A stretch of DNA of 64,000 nt from Cymbomonas tetramitiformis (GCA_001247695.2 LGRX02030289.1:1-64000); one strand, 5' to 3'; shown: positions 8,321 to 18,221, counted from the first letter of the stretch. Notes: generated by a model from the sequence alone, not told the origin. Numbers and translations are program-made.

Positions 8321-9287
8321 ACGTACACTTTATTTATCAAGTGAAGACCTTTCATCGTTTGGTGATTCCAGAATTATCAATATCAATATACCAACACAAT
8401 TAACAAACTATAAAAATACAAACAAATTGAAAATAATTGTAAACAGTTTTTCGGCTGCAAAGACTTGGTATACCATTAATGAATATAATGGAATTTTCTA
8501 TATTGCTAAAATAAATTCTGATAATTTGTATGAATGTAGAATACCTGATGGAAATTATACAGATTTAAATGATTTAAAATCGATTTTAGAAACAATTATC
8601 TTAGATGTTCTTGTCGCCAACTTTGGGTTTGCAAGGCCTGCTGATAGCGTTGATGTTACTTACAATGCAATTTCGGGACGTTTTACGATTACACTTAGCA
8701 AACCTGCTCCCGATATTAAATTTGTTGCATTTTCAATAACCGGTGATTTTCAAGCAGTGCCAGGGAGTAATTTAGGTAATGCATTAAATAATATTTTTAA
8801 TTCTCCCGGTAAATACAATGATGTAGACCAAGTCTTAGGCGGACAAACAAATAAATCAGTTGCCGGTTTAGCAGATTTTTCACAGATTAAAGATTTGTTT
8901 GACATCGAAACCGTAAATGAAGTATTTATTTCCAAATTTCCCGGTAATTTGCAAACAAATGACGCTATTTATCTCAGAATTTCATCGTTGCCAACAAACA
9001 ATTTAGAAAGCACTAACCTTTCCAATAATTCAAAAGAGAATGTTATTATTTCCGGTGATATTTTAGGGAAAATTTTGCTACCTTCAGATTTAACTAAACA
9101 ATTTATTACTTATTTAGATTACGATAAAAATTTTGCAATAGACATTCAAGCATCACAATTTACATTTCTTCGTATCACACTTACGGACAAAAAAGCAAGA
9201 TTACTTCCTACCGCCGTTTCCCAAAATGGAATTGAACAGTCCATAAATTATGCATTATCTTTGAAATTAAAAGAATATGTGAATTAA
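8304..9287 (+). CDS. Probable minor capsid (penton) protein
   Basis: 327 residues, start MSVISERTLYLSSEDL. Beta-rich with alternating hydrophobic strands (FTITLSKPAPDIKFVAFSI; NAIYLRISSLP) and no catalytic motif. It lies directly before the capsid gene, where PLVs and polintons commonly carry the penton. The assignment rests on position, size and strand-rich composition rather than a recognised motif. A 5' fragment of a second copy is at 44,021-44,380. It could instead be another virion protein. Confidence 0.5.
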   Translation: MSVISERTLYLSSEDLSSFGDSRIININIPTQLTNYKNTNKLKIIVNSFSAAKTWYTINEYNGIFYIAKINSDNLYECRIPDGNYTDLNDLKSILETIILDVLVANFGFARPADSVDVTYNAISGRFTITLSKPAPDIKFVAFSITGDFQAVPGSNLGNALNNIFNSPGKYNDVDQVLGGQTNKSVAGLADFSQIKDLFDIETVNEVFISKFPGNLQTNDAIYLRISSLPTNNLESTNLSNNSKENVIISGDILGKILLPSDLTKQFITYLDYDKNFAIDIQASQFTFLRITLTDKKARLLPTAVSQNGIEQSINYALSLKLKEYVN

Positions 9288-9314
9288 AATTATATTATAT
9301 ATATTATAGAAAAA

Positions 9315-10661
9315 ATGTCTTTACCGTATAGTCTTGCATTTGGACTTCAAAAACTAAGTGGATATAGTACTCAATATTTTCGTCTTGAAACGACAAACTT
9401 GACCGAAGTAAATCCTTACGGTGTTATAACTTTGAATCTTCCAGTTAATGTTTTGTGTAATCTAAAAAGTTTAAGTATGCATTGTAAAGGTCGTGCTAAC
9501 AATCCTGCCATAGCTTGTACGGACGCCGCAACCCAACCTGATTTAGTTATCACAACTTTGCCAAATGGAATCGAAAAATTGATTTCTCGTGTAGAATTTT
9601 ACAGCGGTGGAATAGCTATTTCGAGTGGCATGAGTCAATATTCAACGGTATCAACGGTTTTGGACAATCTTAAAACAACGTTGAATAAAGAAGTATCTTG
9701 TCAAAGAGTTTTGAAAAATCAAGAAATAAATGTTAATACCGATAGTTATTATCAAGAAGAAAGACCATATATTTTGAATAATTTCCTACAATTTATAGGG
9801 GAATCTTCACCTGACTACCTGGATACTGCGTTACTTCCGAGTGTCCAAATAAGATTTTTTGTGCATGGTCCGGAAGTTCTTGGAGCGTATCAAAAGTCCT
9901 TGGGAGCCGGAAATGGATTTAATGGAACCGCGGCTGCCGAACTTGCTGCAAAAGCGACATGGAAATTGACTGATTTGCATTTTACAATTGAAACAATTAC
10001 ATTTTCAAATGGTGTTTACGATAGTGCTGTCGAAAGAAAACTAAAAGAAGATTCATATATTGAGATGCCTTTCACTAATTATTTTACCTTTCAAGATACT
10101 CAAACGGAAATGACTAAATCGAATCGATTCTCTTTGTCGGCACAATCTTTGGATATGTTATACGCTGTTCAAAGGCCTTCAAATTACAGTTCTGTTAATG
10201 AAGGTTTGCATAAAATTGATAATAAAATAGGTGCTACTTTCGTTCCAAGTTATTTTAGATTTTATTCCGGAGACATTCAATCTTGGCAATATAATGTCAA
10301 CTCAATTTATTATCCAAATTATCGTGCCACCGCTCTCGATGCTTTTAACTTGGTCACTATTGGTAAAGCTGATAATTATTCCGACGATTCAGGTTGAAAA
10401 GTTAATTCTTTAGAAAATTGGTACAATTCTTATTGGACTGCTATGCTTCGATTAAATATGCCTATGCCAGGTATGGGACCTCGTAATTGTAGTGGAATAG
10501 ATACCCGGGGTTTGAATTCTTCATTCTTTCTTCAAACTCAAAAATCATCGACCGCAGCCCCACTTCAAACACCTTTGACGAATAACGAAACATTTATTAT
10601 TGCACAATGTACAAGTATTATTCGTATTGGTATGGGAAGAATGATTGAAGTGGTTGTATAA
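9315..10661 (+). pseudogene. Major capsid protein with one in-frame TGA
   Basis: 448 residues if the TGA at 10,395-10,397 (codon 361) is ignored; frame is otherwise open. Capsid-like features: LPNGIEKLISRVEFYSGG near residue 80, then RPYILNNFLQFIGE and LLPSVQIRFFV (residues ~150-185), typical of PLV and large-DNA-virus double jelly-roll capsid proteins. C-terminal copies at 38,474-39,014 and 43,588-44,020 have TGT (Cys) where this gene has TGA, so it is a T-to-A substitution. The rest is well kept, so the lesion is recent or an error. TATATA lies just before the ATG. Confidence 0.7.
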
Positions 10662-10691
10662 AAACTAATTTAATTGTAATTATATATAATT

Positions 10692-11009
10692 ATGGCTGAA
10701 CAAGCGGGACAAATTTTTGCTTCAAACTTAGGAAATAAACCATTAGGAAAAGTCGATGTTAAATTACCAAATATGATGTTAACTTCAGGCTTTCGAAGTT
10801 CTTCGATGATGATTGTTCCATGTAAAACAATACAAGATTTGCGACCACCGGCAAGAGTTTCTAATGTGGACCCTATGTCAGGTTTCAAATCGTATACATT
10901 AGGACACGGTAATAAAATTACAAAACAAAATGCTATGTTTTCATTTCTTAATATTCATCCATTAAACAATAAACTGGCACCTTTGGCTCCGACATTCTTT
11001 GTGAAATAA
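10692..11009 (+). CDS. Small conserved structural-block protein (105 aa)
   Basis: 105 residues, start MAEQAGQIFASNLGNKPLG, with SSMMIVPCKTIQDLRPP in the middle and APTFFVK at the end. It follows the capsid gene in all four copies (10,692; 39,045; 43,240; 59,031). Strong conservation and position suggest a virion component or assembly factor. No recognised family. The copy at 59,031 is cut by insertion of element 6. Confidence 0.6.
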   Translation: MAEQAGQIFASNLGNKPLGKVDVKLPNMMLTSGFRSSSMMIVPCKTIQDLRPPARVSNVDPMSGFKSYTLGHGNKITKQNAMFSFLNIHPLNNKLAPLAPTFFVK

Positions 11010-11035
11010 AATTAAATTATAGGATATAGTATATA

Positions 11036-11380
11036 ATGTCTTCATTCGGAAATGATTTTGTTTTAGATAAGAATATCAAAGTTAATAACGGTGTGTTTAT
11101 TGGTGCTAAAGATAAAACAACAAAAACAACCTTTCAAATAATTGGAGCTGATATAAATATGAATATTGATGGAAGTCAAAGCGGTGACCCCGGAATTGTA
11201 AATTTGAATATGGCTGCAAAAGAAAATAAAATGAAAGTTAGATTTGAAGGTTTACCTATTGTAGCAACAACCAACAACCCTCCGATTGAAGCAATTACAC
11301 AAGTAAATGGATTATATGTATTCAAAGCGAATCCAACAGATAAATTTGGAACTGTATATATGAAACTTGCTCAACCGTAA
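11036..11380 (+). CDS. MSSFGN-type small fibre/structural protein (114 aa)
   Basis: 114 residues. Begins MSSFGNDFVLDKNIKVNNG, the same leader as the two fibre genes that follow, then a short beta-rich body ending NPTDKFGTVYMKLAQP. The shared leader suggests all three attach to the same virion site or to one another. Copies: 39,389-39,733, 58,657-59,001, and a 5' fragment at 43,077-43,213. Confidence 0.6.
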   Translation: MSSFGNDFVLDKNIKVNNGVFIGAKDKTTKTTFQIIGADINMNIDGSQSGDPGIVNLNMAAKENKMKVRFEGLPIVATTNNPPIEAITQVNGLYVFKANPTDKFGTVYMKLAQP

Positions 11381-11406
11381 ATTTAAAACTTGTGTTATGA
11401 TATATA

Positions 11407-13039
11407 ATGTCTTCATTTTGAAATAATGTAGTTGCAAGTACATTTAATGGTAAACAAACTCCATCTACAAATGTTCCTGACCCTTTAACAATTAATCAAA
11501 TAAATGTAAATCAAATAGGTGATAATTCAAACCCTTGTCAAACAATTCATATGGCTTCAGATTTTTTATATCAAAATGATATTGATTTTATTGATAATTC
11601 TGATGTAAATAATCAAAGAGAATTCATGAAATTACAAACTGATGGTGATTTAAATTTGGTTAATAATATCAAATTTTATGATTTCATTTTAAACAATCCT
11701 GCAAGTAAATCAAAATTCTCTATAGGTTTGGATGAACTTGATAGTTCTTTTGAAATTAAATCTTTAGACCCTGTTCCTCAAACAAGATTGAAAATAGGAG
11801 ACAACGGTATCAATGAATGGTCCTTTATGCAAACCACATTGAATGTAGAACCACTTGGAGCAGGTGTACTTTTAAATGATGGACCTCTAATTTTAAACAC
11901 CGGTGATATTACTTTGAATTCTGGAAAATTTATTGGTGACGGTTCTTTGCTTCAAAACTTGCCTTCCGGGGCTAACCAAAATTTACAATCTGTTACCGAC
12001 CAAGGAAGTACAACTACAACGAATGATATTTCTTTTACCGGAACTGGAAAATTTACGATAAATCAAGATGAAATTGATGGTGCTTTAATTAGGATTAGAG
12101 GCGGTACTCAAGATGCTAAAATTCGTATTGGTGAAACAACAAGTGATGACGGATATATAAATGCACAACGTGCAATATTAATAGGCAGAAATGCTGGTTC
12201 ATTCGGTTGTGGAATTGATGTTTTGGCTTTAGGTTCAGGTAGTGGATATGACCAAGCTGGGAATTATTCGGTAAATTTAGGAGATGATTCCGGACAAAGT
12301 AACGCCGGTGTGGAATCTGTTTCTGTAGGAAGATTTGCAGGCGAAGTTTTTAGTGGTCTAAATTCAGTGTCATTAGGTTCATATGCTAATAAGAATACCG
12401 GAGGAACTTCGTCTGTCAACAATACTATTTGTATAAATGCGTCAAGTTTTGGCTGTCGGTAATTCTGGAAATAACATTAATTTAAGCGGAGATTTGGATT
12501 GTAGTGCTATACGACTTGTAAGTAGCATAGACTGGGCGTATACAACGCCAACATCATCATTGACGACCTCAGGAATTCCTTTGACAGGTTTGACAAATGC
12601 ATATTCGGCAACATTACCCACAAGTCCGGTTCCTCATACAGGTGATGTATTCACTTTTGTAAATAATACCGGAGCTACAATAAATGCTGGAGATATTGTT
12701 CAATTTTCTGATGATTTTTCAGATGTAAATGGTGTAAAAATATATGCAGCTTCGGCAAGTCAATCTAATCAAAATTGTATGCCTATTGGAGTTTGTGTTC
12801 AAAATTCAACAACCGGAAATTCTTGTTTTGTTTGCACAAAAGGTTTTACAACTTGCAAAGCTATTGATGGAAGTTATGTCAAAGGTCAAATGTTGGGTTG
12901 TGCCGCGGGAGGTTCAGTCAATTCTTCACAAATTACTACCAATAATGTTGGAATTATCGGTGTGTGTATGGAAAGTAAAGTTATAACAATCTCGGGTTCA
13001 GGATTATTGGTTTGGATTAAACCTGATTTTAAATTGTGA
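11407..13039 (+). pseudogene. Long fibre protein 1, broken by a TGA and a 161-bp deletion
   Basis: Homolog of the intact 597-residue genes at 39,760 and 56,837. Codon 5 is TGA (11,419-11,421) where the others have GGA, within the MSSFGN leader. After about residue 345 a 161-bp segment present in the 39,760 copy (its 40,794-40,954) is missing, shifting the frame; the rest is read at 12,437-13,039. Recognisable fibre features remain: GDGSLLQNLP near residue 180 and YadA-like repeats (SVNLGDDSG, SVSVGRFAG, SVSLGSYAN). An internal ATG at 11,551 could still start a shortened protein. Confidence 0.7.
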
Positions 13040-13062
13040 TTTAATATATATATATATATCAG
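13040..13062 (+). promoter_or_regulatory. (TA)n-TCAG leader of fibre 2
   Basis: A TTTAATATATATA tract followed by TCAG sits immediately before the ATG. The same arrangement, with different TA counts, precedes the fibre 2 copies at 41,581, 47,923 (reverse) and 56,809 (reverse). Probably a TATA-type late promoter with a very short leader. Confidence 0.45.
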
Positions 13063-14292
13063 ATGTCTTCTTTTGGAAATGATATTGTTTGTAAAAATAT
13101 ACAATGTGATACGGTTAATGGAAATGCTCCTACCGGGGGGTCTACTAAGTGGCAAAACCTACCCGGTGGTAATGATATAGAAAGGACCGTTGGTGACGTA
13201 TACGTAAACAATTTATACGGCAGAGACGTTTTGAATACTTCAATTATAAATTTTCGATATTTGAAAAATATTTTAAATAATGGAAAGGCACAAATTGAAT
13301 TGAAGGATGGAACTGATAATAGTGTTATAATCGTTACAGGCAGTGAACTGCAAGTAAATACAACTTTCGGTTTGATAGTAAACGGTGATGCAAAAATCAA
13401 TGGAAAAACAGAACTGGTCGCACCAGATAATACCACAAATCTTGATTTATTTGGAAATAAAACATCAGGTAATAGTTTCATAAGTTTAAATACCTCAGGT
13501 GTAGATTTATCGAGTGTTTCAACGATATATTTTATAAATTTTCAAACGAAACCTGATTCAGCTGTACCTAAATTTTTTAGTATCAATATGAAAGGTGATA
13601 TAATAGGATGTAGTGATATAGAATGCAATAACATTATAATTAATGCACAATTAGGTTCCAAGACAAATTTAGAATTACAAGGGCCAAAATCTGCTAATTC
13701 AACATTTATAGATTTGAATACATCACTGGTTGATGAAGCAGCAGTTGATTCAGTGTATGCTTTGCAGTTTCGAAAACGACCTGATATACCATCAAATGCA
13801 TTTTTTAGAATTAATATGTTAGGTGATATCCGAGGTGCTAATTTAATAAAAGCTGATACTGTTCAAACTCCTTTCGCGGATATAAATATTTTGAAAGTAA
13901 ATAAAGAATTGAATTATGAAGAAATTTCAAGAGTAACTACGCTTTCAGCACCCGGAAATGAAAATATACGAACCATTCAATTTCCTAATGATAGTTTCAT
14001 TATTTACTTGGATTTTGCTACTATAGCTACTGATGGTACAGACGATATCAAGTTCAAGATAACACACGCCGATACTTCAATTCAACCAAAGATTGGTACG
14101 GAATATTTTTTGAGATGTTCAACGATAACGGTCAATACCACAAAAGCAAAAAGATTTACATTAAATTCAAGTGTAAATTATATTGAAGCTGATGACGAAG
14201 TTGAGTTAAGAATAACGGACATTTCCGGTGAACAATTTGCAAATAACACTTTACGTTTTGTATTGGAATTGATACGTATACCGTATATTTAG
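13063..14292 (+). CDS. Long fibre protein 2, intact
   Basis: 409 residues, start MSSFGNDIVCKNIQCDTVNG. A leader and linker (APTGGSTKWQNLPGGNDIERTVGDVYVN) are followed by repeated beta segments containing TNLDLFGNKTSGNSFISLNT and a second, related unit TNLELQGPKSANSTFIDLNT (residues ~130 and ~205), an internal duplication. The C-terminal ~100 residues look like a globular receptor-binding or chaperone domain. Probably a virion surface fibre. Other copies (41,581; 56,318) carry frameshifts, so this is the best preserved. Confidence 0.65.
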   Translation: MSSFGNDIVCKNIQCDTVNGNAPTGGSTKWQNLPGGNDIERTVGDVYVNNLYGRDVLNTSIINFRYLKNILNNGKAQIELKDGTDNSVIIVTGSELQVNTTFGLIVNGDAKINGKTELVAPDNTTNLDLFGNKTSGNSFISLNTSGVDLSSVSTIYFINFQTKPDSAVPKFFSINMKGDIIGCSDIECNNIIINAQLGSKTNLELQGPKSANSTFIDLNTSLVDEAAVDSVYALQFRKRPDIPSNAFFRINMLGDIRGANLIKADTVQTPFADINILKVNKELNYEEISRVTTLSAPGNENIRTIQFPNDSFIIYLDFATIATDGTDDIKFKITHADTSIQPKIGTEYFLRCSTITVNTTKAKRFTLNSSVNYIEADDEVELRITDISGEQFANNTLRFVLELIRIPYI

Positions 14293-14306
14293 TAATAAAT
14301 TTCTTC

Positions 14307-14332
14307 GGTTTTTTTCAGGGGGACAAAAAACC
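14307..14332 (+). terminator. Hairpin with CAGGGGGAC loop after fibre 2
   Basis: Stem GGTTTTTT / AAAAAACC around a loop holding CAGGGGGAC, 15 bases after the stop codon. The loop is invariant in four copies; in the copy at 60,007 the stem changes on both sides (GGTGTTTT / AAAACACC), keeping pairing. Probably a transcript end or RNA signal. Confidence 0.6.
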
Positions 14333-14345
14333 TCAAAAATAAAAT

Positions 14346-14358
14346 CCACTTAAAGAGT
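14346..14358 (+). promoter_or_regulatory. CCACTTAAAGAGT box before the terminal-slot gene
   Basis: The 13-base box lies 28 bases before the F-box ATG. It recurs at 30,823, 42,863, 55,552 (reverse) and 59,979 (reverse), each 27-29 bases before the first gene inside the element end. It behaves as a promoter or initiator specific to that slot. Confidence 0.6.
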
Positions 14359-14386
14359 GTAACTCAATAGGGTAAACAAAGCAAGA

Positions 14387-14860
14387 ATGACTACCACATT
14401 TAATCACCTTCCAATTGAACTTCAAGAAAAGATTTACTTTATGAAACATCAACTTGAAATGGAAGATGTTTTTAAAGAAATGATATTATTACATTCATTT
14501 AAATTATATTATGAAAGCCTTGAGAATCAACTTTATAATATGAATACTTCAAAGGTCGAAAAATGGTACGAAATTCACAAATGGCATTTAAGAAGATTGT
14601 TTGATGATAAATATGATGATTTACATGCTATAATTATATTTTGTCAAAACGAGGAATGTCATGAATTATGTGTTATGTTAGATGACTTATTCTATTTAAT
14701 GTTAAGATATAATATTAAAATTTCTATTGACTTCGATGATATCCATAACGCCTTAATATGTGCTTTAATGATTAGAAGTATCGAAGACGATGATTCCGAA
14801 AGTATTGTGTTTGATAGTGACGATGAAGAAAGTGATGATGAAGAAAGTGATGATGAATAA
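14387..14860 (+). CDS. F-box-like protein with acidic tail
   Basis: 157 residues. NHLPIELQEKIYFMK at the N-terminus matches the start of an F-box (L-P-x-E-L/I-x-x-K-I). The middle is helical, and the C-terminus is a long Asp/Glu/Ser tail. F-box proteins recruit targets to SCF ubiquitin ligases, so this may redirect host protein turnover or exclude rivals. It is the last gene before the element end. The first ~25 residues are shared with the F-box/zinc proteins at 30,864 and 55,149 while the rest differs, suggesting exchange of the target-binding part. Confidence 0.6.
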   Translation: MTTTFNHLPIELQEKIYFMKHQLEMEDVFKEMILLHSFKLYYESLENQLYNMNTSKVEKWYEIHKWHLRRLFDDKYDDLHAIIIFCQNEECHELCVMLDDLFYLMLRYNIKISIDFDDIHNALICALMIRSIEDDDSESIVFDSDDEESDDEESDDE

Positions 14861-15115
14861 ATGATTTAAGAACAATTAACATATATCTTATTGAAACATT
14901 AATTAATTTACTTTTTATTTACTTTCAATTTTATCTTTATCTTTTTATTGTAGATTTTTTATTTATTTTTTATTGTAGATTTTTTATTTATTTTTTATCG
15001 TACTCACATTTAATCACGTAATTTATTCCCTATTTATTACGTAATTATTTCTTGTATTTATTATTTAGTTATTTTGTTTATATAAATGGTACGCTATAGT
15101 CGGTACTATAGTAGT
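14861..15115 (+). repeat. Right terminal region of element 1
   Basis: AT-rich, gene-free segment ending with CTATAGTCGGT...AGTAGT at 15,094-15,115. The same segment occurs reversed at 59,236-59,486, and its inner part at 45,107-45,283. The 22-base end motif is shared with 31,533-31,554, 54,748-54,769 and 59,236-59,257, so I take it as the outer end of the terminal inverted repeat. Confidence 0.6.
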
Positions 15116-15116
15116 G

Positions 15117-15400
15117 ACATTATAAAGAGTTTTCCAAAAAAAACGCAAATTTTTTTCGGGCAGTTTTATACAATAGACAACATATATTTCTATCATATAT
15201 CAATAGCCACAACTATATATATATGTATATGTATATAAAAAGTCTTTTGGACATCATAAAGAGTTTTCCAAAAATCCACGCAATTTTTTTCCAAATAATT
15301 TTCTTGAATAGAATACATATATTTTGGTCCTATATCAATAACAACAACTATATGTATTCTAAATGTATTATATTATATGTATATGGAAAAGTCTTTTCAA
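15117..15400. repeat. Diverged tandem duplication of about 140 bp
   Basis: Two related halves (about 15,117-15,247 and 15,252-15,400) each contain TAAAGAGTTTTCCAAAAA, a CATATATTT stretch, a TATCAATA stretch and AAAGTCTTTT. Outside the element end; no gene seen. Confidence 0.55.
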
Positions 15401-15419
15401 ATATTAACATATATATGAT

Positions 15420-15625
15420 ATGCACTACCAATGTATGCTATGTTGTGCCAATTTATGGTATGCCAATGTGTGCTTGTGCTATGCCAATGTATGCTATGTT
15501 GTGTTAATATATAATATGTGTATATGTATGCTTGTGCTATGCCAATGTATGCTATGTTGTGCCAATATATGGTATGCCAATGTATGCTTGTGCTATGCCA
15601 ATGTATGCTTGTGTGACAAAAGGGT
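15420..15625. repeat. GCCAATGTATGCTATGTTGT low-complexity repeat
   Basis: Imperfect repeats built from GCCAATGTATGC, TATGTTGTGCCAAT and TGCTTGTGCTATG. Open frames through it are repeat-encoded and not considered genes. It separates the end of element 1 from cargo cassette 2. Confidence 0.7.
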
Positions 15626-15785
15626 ACTATAAAACAAAATCGGGTAAACAAGTAAATAATAAAACTACTATTACAATTGGCTGTCTATTTCAGCTAAAAT
15701 TCCGGTCACATGCCGGTGTTGCACAAAAAGAATTCTTGTTGACAAAAGTATATTGCACAAAGCTAATTCCGGTTCACAAAAGTAT

Positions 15786-16898
15786 TTAGCACAAGTCATC
15801 GGATGGGACAACTCTATTTTCGGTGCTTGAGCCAGAAGAACCTTGAGGTTCAGGCTTAGGTAAAGCTGCACGTTGACTAGGCATCGGTTGGTTGGATTGG
15901 GTCTCAGAAGCAGTCCTGAAAGTGTTGGTCCACTGCATGAACTCTGCTTTGAAATCGCGTAGCTGAGCCATTTCCTGTTCCAATGCCTGAAGCTTTTCTT
16001 GGGTCTCAATAAGTTTCTTTTGAACGTTGCGCCTGCACTCTTTTTCCTCGTTTAAGGCATGCATAGTGACCCAAGGGCCACTTTCACGAAACTCTGCCCA
16101 TTTTTCTGGACCACAGTCATCCCAGTGAGAGGGCCAGTTACCTTCTTCGTCTTTGAGGTCGTCGTCAATATCCTCATCCGGTTGGTCATAGAGACCATAC
16201 TTCTCATAGACAACTTCTTCTGTATCGTGTGTGTCGTCTGCATTTTTCTCGTGTATCATTTTTCTGTAATTGTATAAGAGGTCCCAGGGTGAAACGTGCA
16301 TGCCGTGAAACTTCTCTATCAGCCAGTCGCCGTAGTCTTTTTCTGACAGTTCACTCGCAGGGATTAATGAACCGACTTTCTCTTGTACAAGTTCCTTAAG
16401 TGCTGCCATCAAGTGCTTCTTGTCTACACGCTCTTCTGTTGGTCTCTCATGGAGTTTGTTAAGCAAATCTTCATAAGTTACACGTTTATGCAATACGTCC
16501 TTTGTGCTTAATTGGCAAGCGGACAATTCGTCAACCAAAGCTTCAACACTTGTGGAGTGACCACTCACGTTATGAAACAAACCTTGTTCTTGTTCCTTCA
16601 GTTTGTTTTCTAATAACCCCTTCATGCTCCCTATGGAAAATCTAGGAGAAGGCGAAACTACTTCGGCGTCTTCCTCTTCATCGCTACCAGAATGCGCTTT
16701 CGCTTTGCCTTTTTCTTTTTCCTTTCCCTTACGCGCCATCACCTTCTTCTTAATATGATGACCACAGAAGCGAAGACCGTCACCGCCATCTACCTTTCGT
16801 GTGCAACGACGTTTGTCCCCATTTTTCTCAACAATAATAAATTGGCAAAACCCATCGCACGTGCCAGAAACCGTAATACCAACCGAGCCTTGAGACAT
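15786..16898 (-). CDS. Cys/His N-terminal module plus coiled-coil protein (cargo cassette 2)
   Basis: 370 residues, start MSQGSVGITVSGTCDGFC. N-terminal zinc-like module C...C...RRCTRKV...FCGHH (residues ~14-47), then a Lys-rich stretch (KGKEKEKGKAK), possible nuclear signal, an acidic patch, a Trp-rich middle (NWPSHWDDCGPEKWAEF) and a coiled coil at about 285-325. It ends DDLC; the counterpart at 50,940 ends DSLC. It starts two bases beyond the stop of the membrane gene at 16,901, same strand, so the pair is probably co-expressed. Base composition is richer in GC than the viral core genes. Function unknown. Confidence 0.6.
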   Translation of the reverse strand: MSQGSVGITVSGTCDGFCQFIIVEKNGDKRRCTRKVDGGDGLRFCGHHIKKKVMARKGKEKEKGKAKAHSGSDEEEDAEVVSPSPRFSIGSMKGLLENKLKEQEQGLFHNVSGHSTSVEALVDELSACQLSTKDVLHKRVTYEDLLNKLHERPTEERVDKKHLMAALKELVQEKVGSLIPASELSEKDYGDWLIEKFHGMHVSPWDLLYNYRKMIHEKNADDTHDTEEVVYEKYGLYDQPDEDIDDDLKDEEGNWPSHWDDCGPEKWAEFRESGPWVTMHALNEEKECRRNVQKKLIETQEKLQALEQEMAQLRDFKAEFMQWTNTFRTASETQSNQPMPSQRAALPKPEPQGSSGSSTENRVVPSDDLC

Positions 16899-16900
16899 GT

Positions 16901-17239
16901 TTATCGTTCTATTATAGCGTTTGGAGAGACCAATGATAAGTCACACTGAAAGTAGACGTGTTCACTGAGACCAGACTTTGCCCGAATCTCCAAACAGATA
17001 CCTTGCTCCACTAAACGTTCAAACACACAGTCAAGACAACCGTAAACACACTTCTCGAATGTGAACGAGAGAAGCGCGGATAAGATTGCGCCAAAAGCTA
17101 ACGTAAACAAAAGCTTACGGTATCTGAGCACCAAGACTAACAAAGATACAGCACCAATTATTTGCAGAAAAACCCCGTAATTCCGCTCCAATATATCCGT
17201 AAAATAACTTTGAAATAACCTGAAGAAAACAGGCTGCAT
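16901..17239 (-). CDS. Two-pass membrane protein (cargo cassette 2)
   Basis: 112 residues. Two adjacent hydrophobic segments (GVFLQIIGAVSLLVLVL and LLFTLAFGAILSALLSF, residues ~22-60) separated by RYRK, then a Cys-containing C-terminal part (CVYGCLDCVF). No signal for a known family. Upstream of and almost touching the Cys/coiled-coil gene; cassette 3 likewise pairs such a protein with a two-pass membrane protein (52,149). May anchor a complex in a membrane. Confidence 0.55.
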   Translation of the reverse strand: MQPVFFRLFQSYFTDILERNYGVFLQIIGAVSLLVLVLRYRKLLFTLAFGAILSALLSFTFEKCVYGCLDCVFERLVEQGICLEIRAKSGLSEHVYFQCDLSLVSPNAIIER

Positions 17240-17384
17240 TTGTTACGGTGTAAAAGGATTTGACCCTTGTCTTAAAGCATGTTGCTTGCATCTGGTACGG
17301 GGTCGGTCGAGGTATCGATATCGAGCGCGCGGACTGTCATCATTAATCTGAACCGTGTAATTATGGAAATCCTGTGGTTTAAAC

Positions 17385-17515
17385 CCTTAATCATCTCACT
17401 TAACCCCTTGGTCATCTTTCCTTGCCCCTGCATCATCTCTCTCTACCCTTCATCATCTTTCTCTGCTTCTGCATCATCTCTGCTTACCCTTAGTCATTTT
17501 CCGAATACCCTTGGT
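17385..17515. repeat. Imperfect 20-27 bp pyrimidine-rich repeats
   Basis: Five or six units of the form TCATCTYTC...TACCC or CCCTTRGTCAT precede the gene at 17,520. They could be a transcribed leader or a promoter. The rest of 17,240-17,519 shows a palindromic ATCGATATCGAG but no gene. Confidence 0.45.
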
Positions 17516-17519
17516 CGCT

Positions 17520-18221
17520 ATGGAGGAACAAGGACAAACTCAACAGGAATATTTTGATAATTGTTTAGATACTTTTGACGAGAATGATAAAGTTACCGGT
17601 AAAGGTACTTTAGCATTCGAGTCAATTCGTCAGAATATACAGACCGAATTAGGTTACGAGACCTTGACCTTCAAAGGTGGAGGAGGTCCAACGGATGTGG
17701 AAAAGCTTTTTGACAACCCTCTTTTTAAGAGTGGAAAGTGTTTTCTTACGTTGACATATATGATAAATGGCAAGCGTCAGAAGATAACTCAGAAAGTAGA
17801 GCCTGCTACTCAACCACGTAAGGACTCGCCAAAGCACTCGCCATTAGAGCTCTTAAGGAACTCTTTTTTCCTTCACTCGTTTGGGGAGAAAGAGCAATTT
17901 GACTTTCTTGACGAAGTCATAGAGGCTGAGACACGCTTTAGAATTGGTAAAGCAAAATACGACGACAACATGACTCGTACTGAGGTACAAAACGAGGTAT
18001 TTGACGAGGCCTCTCCTGAGGCTATGATGGCTGCTATGCTAAAGAAGTTTGAGGGAGACCCTGCAGCTTTGATGGCGTTCATGCAAGCACAAAGTGCAAC
18101 GAAGAAAGTAGAAAACAGACCACCAGAAAGTGCAGGTTTGCTCAAGCGCATCGCTGGCGCAGTCGCAGATACAGCGAAAGACTTCGCTGAAACTAACAAA
18201 GCCCCTAAGTTAGGCAATTAG
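17520..18221 (+). CDS. Unknown protein (cargo cassette 2)
   Basis: 233 residues from ATG 17,520 (MEEQGQTQQEYFDNCL). The N-terminal half looks globular (YETLTFKGGGGPTDVEKLF, then CFLTLTYMINGKRQKI), the middle helical, and the C-terminal third Ala/Met-rich (EAMMAAMLKKFEGDPAALMAF). The layout of a globular start and helical end recalls the cassette 1 protein at 3926-4603, whose position relative to the zinc gene (convergent) it also shares; sequence similarity is not obvious. Function unknown. Confidence 0.55.
   Translation: MEEQGQTQQEYFDNCLDTFDENDKVTGKGTLAFESIRQNIQTELGYETLTFKGGGGPTDVEKLFDNPLFKSGKCFLTLTYMINGKRQKITQKVEPATQPRKDSPKHSPLELLRNSFFLHSFGEKEQFDFLDEVIEAETRFRIGKAKYDDNMTRTEVQNEVFDEASPEAMMAAMLKKFEGDPAALMAFMQAQSATKKVENRPPESAGLLKRIAGAVADTAKDFAETNKAPKLGN

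Noticed and set aside
10395..10397. TGA in the capsid gene as selenocysteine
   Set aside because: Other TGA sites in these copies replace Gly or Ser, no SECIS-like structure was recognised, and the paralog has ordinary TGT.
15397..15651. His/Tyr-rich frames at 15.4-15.65 kb on both strands
   Set aside because: They are translations of a low-complexity repeat open in several frames.
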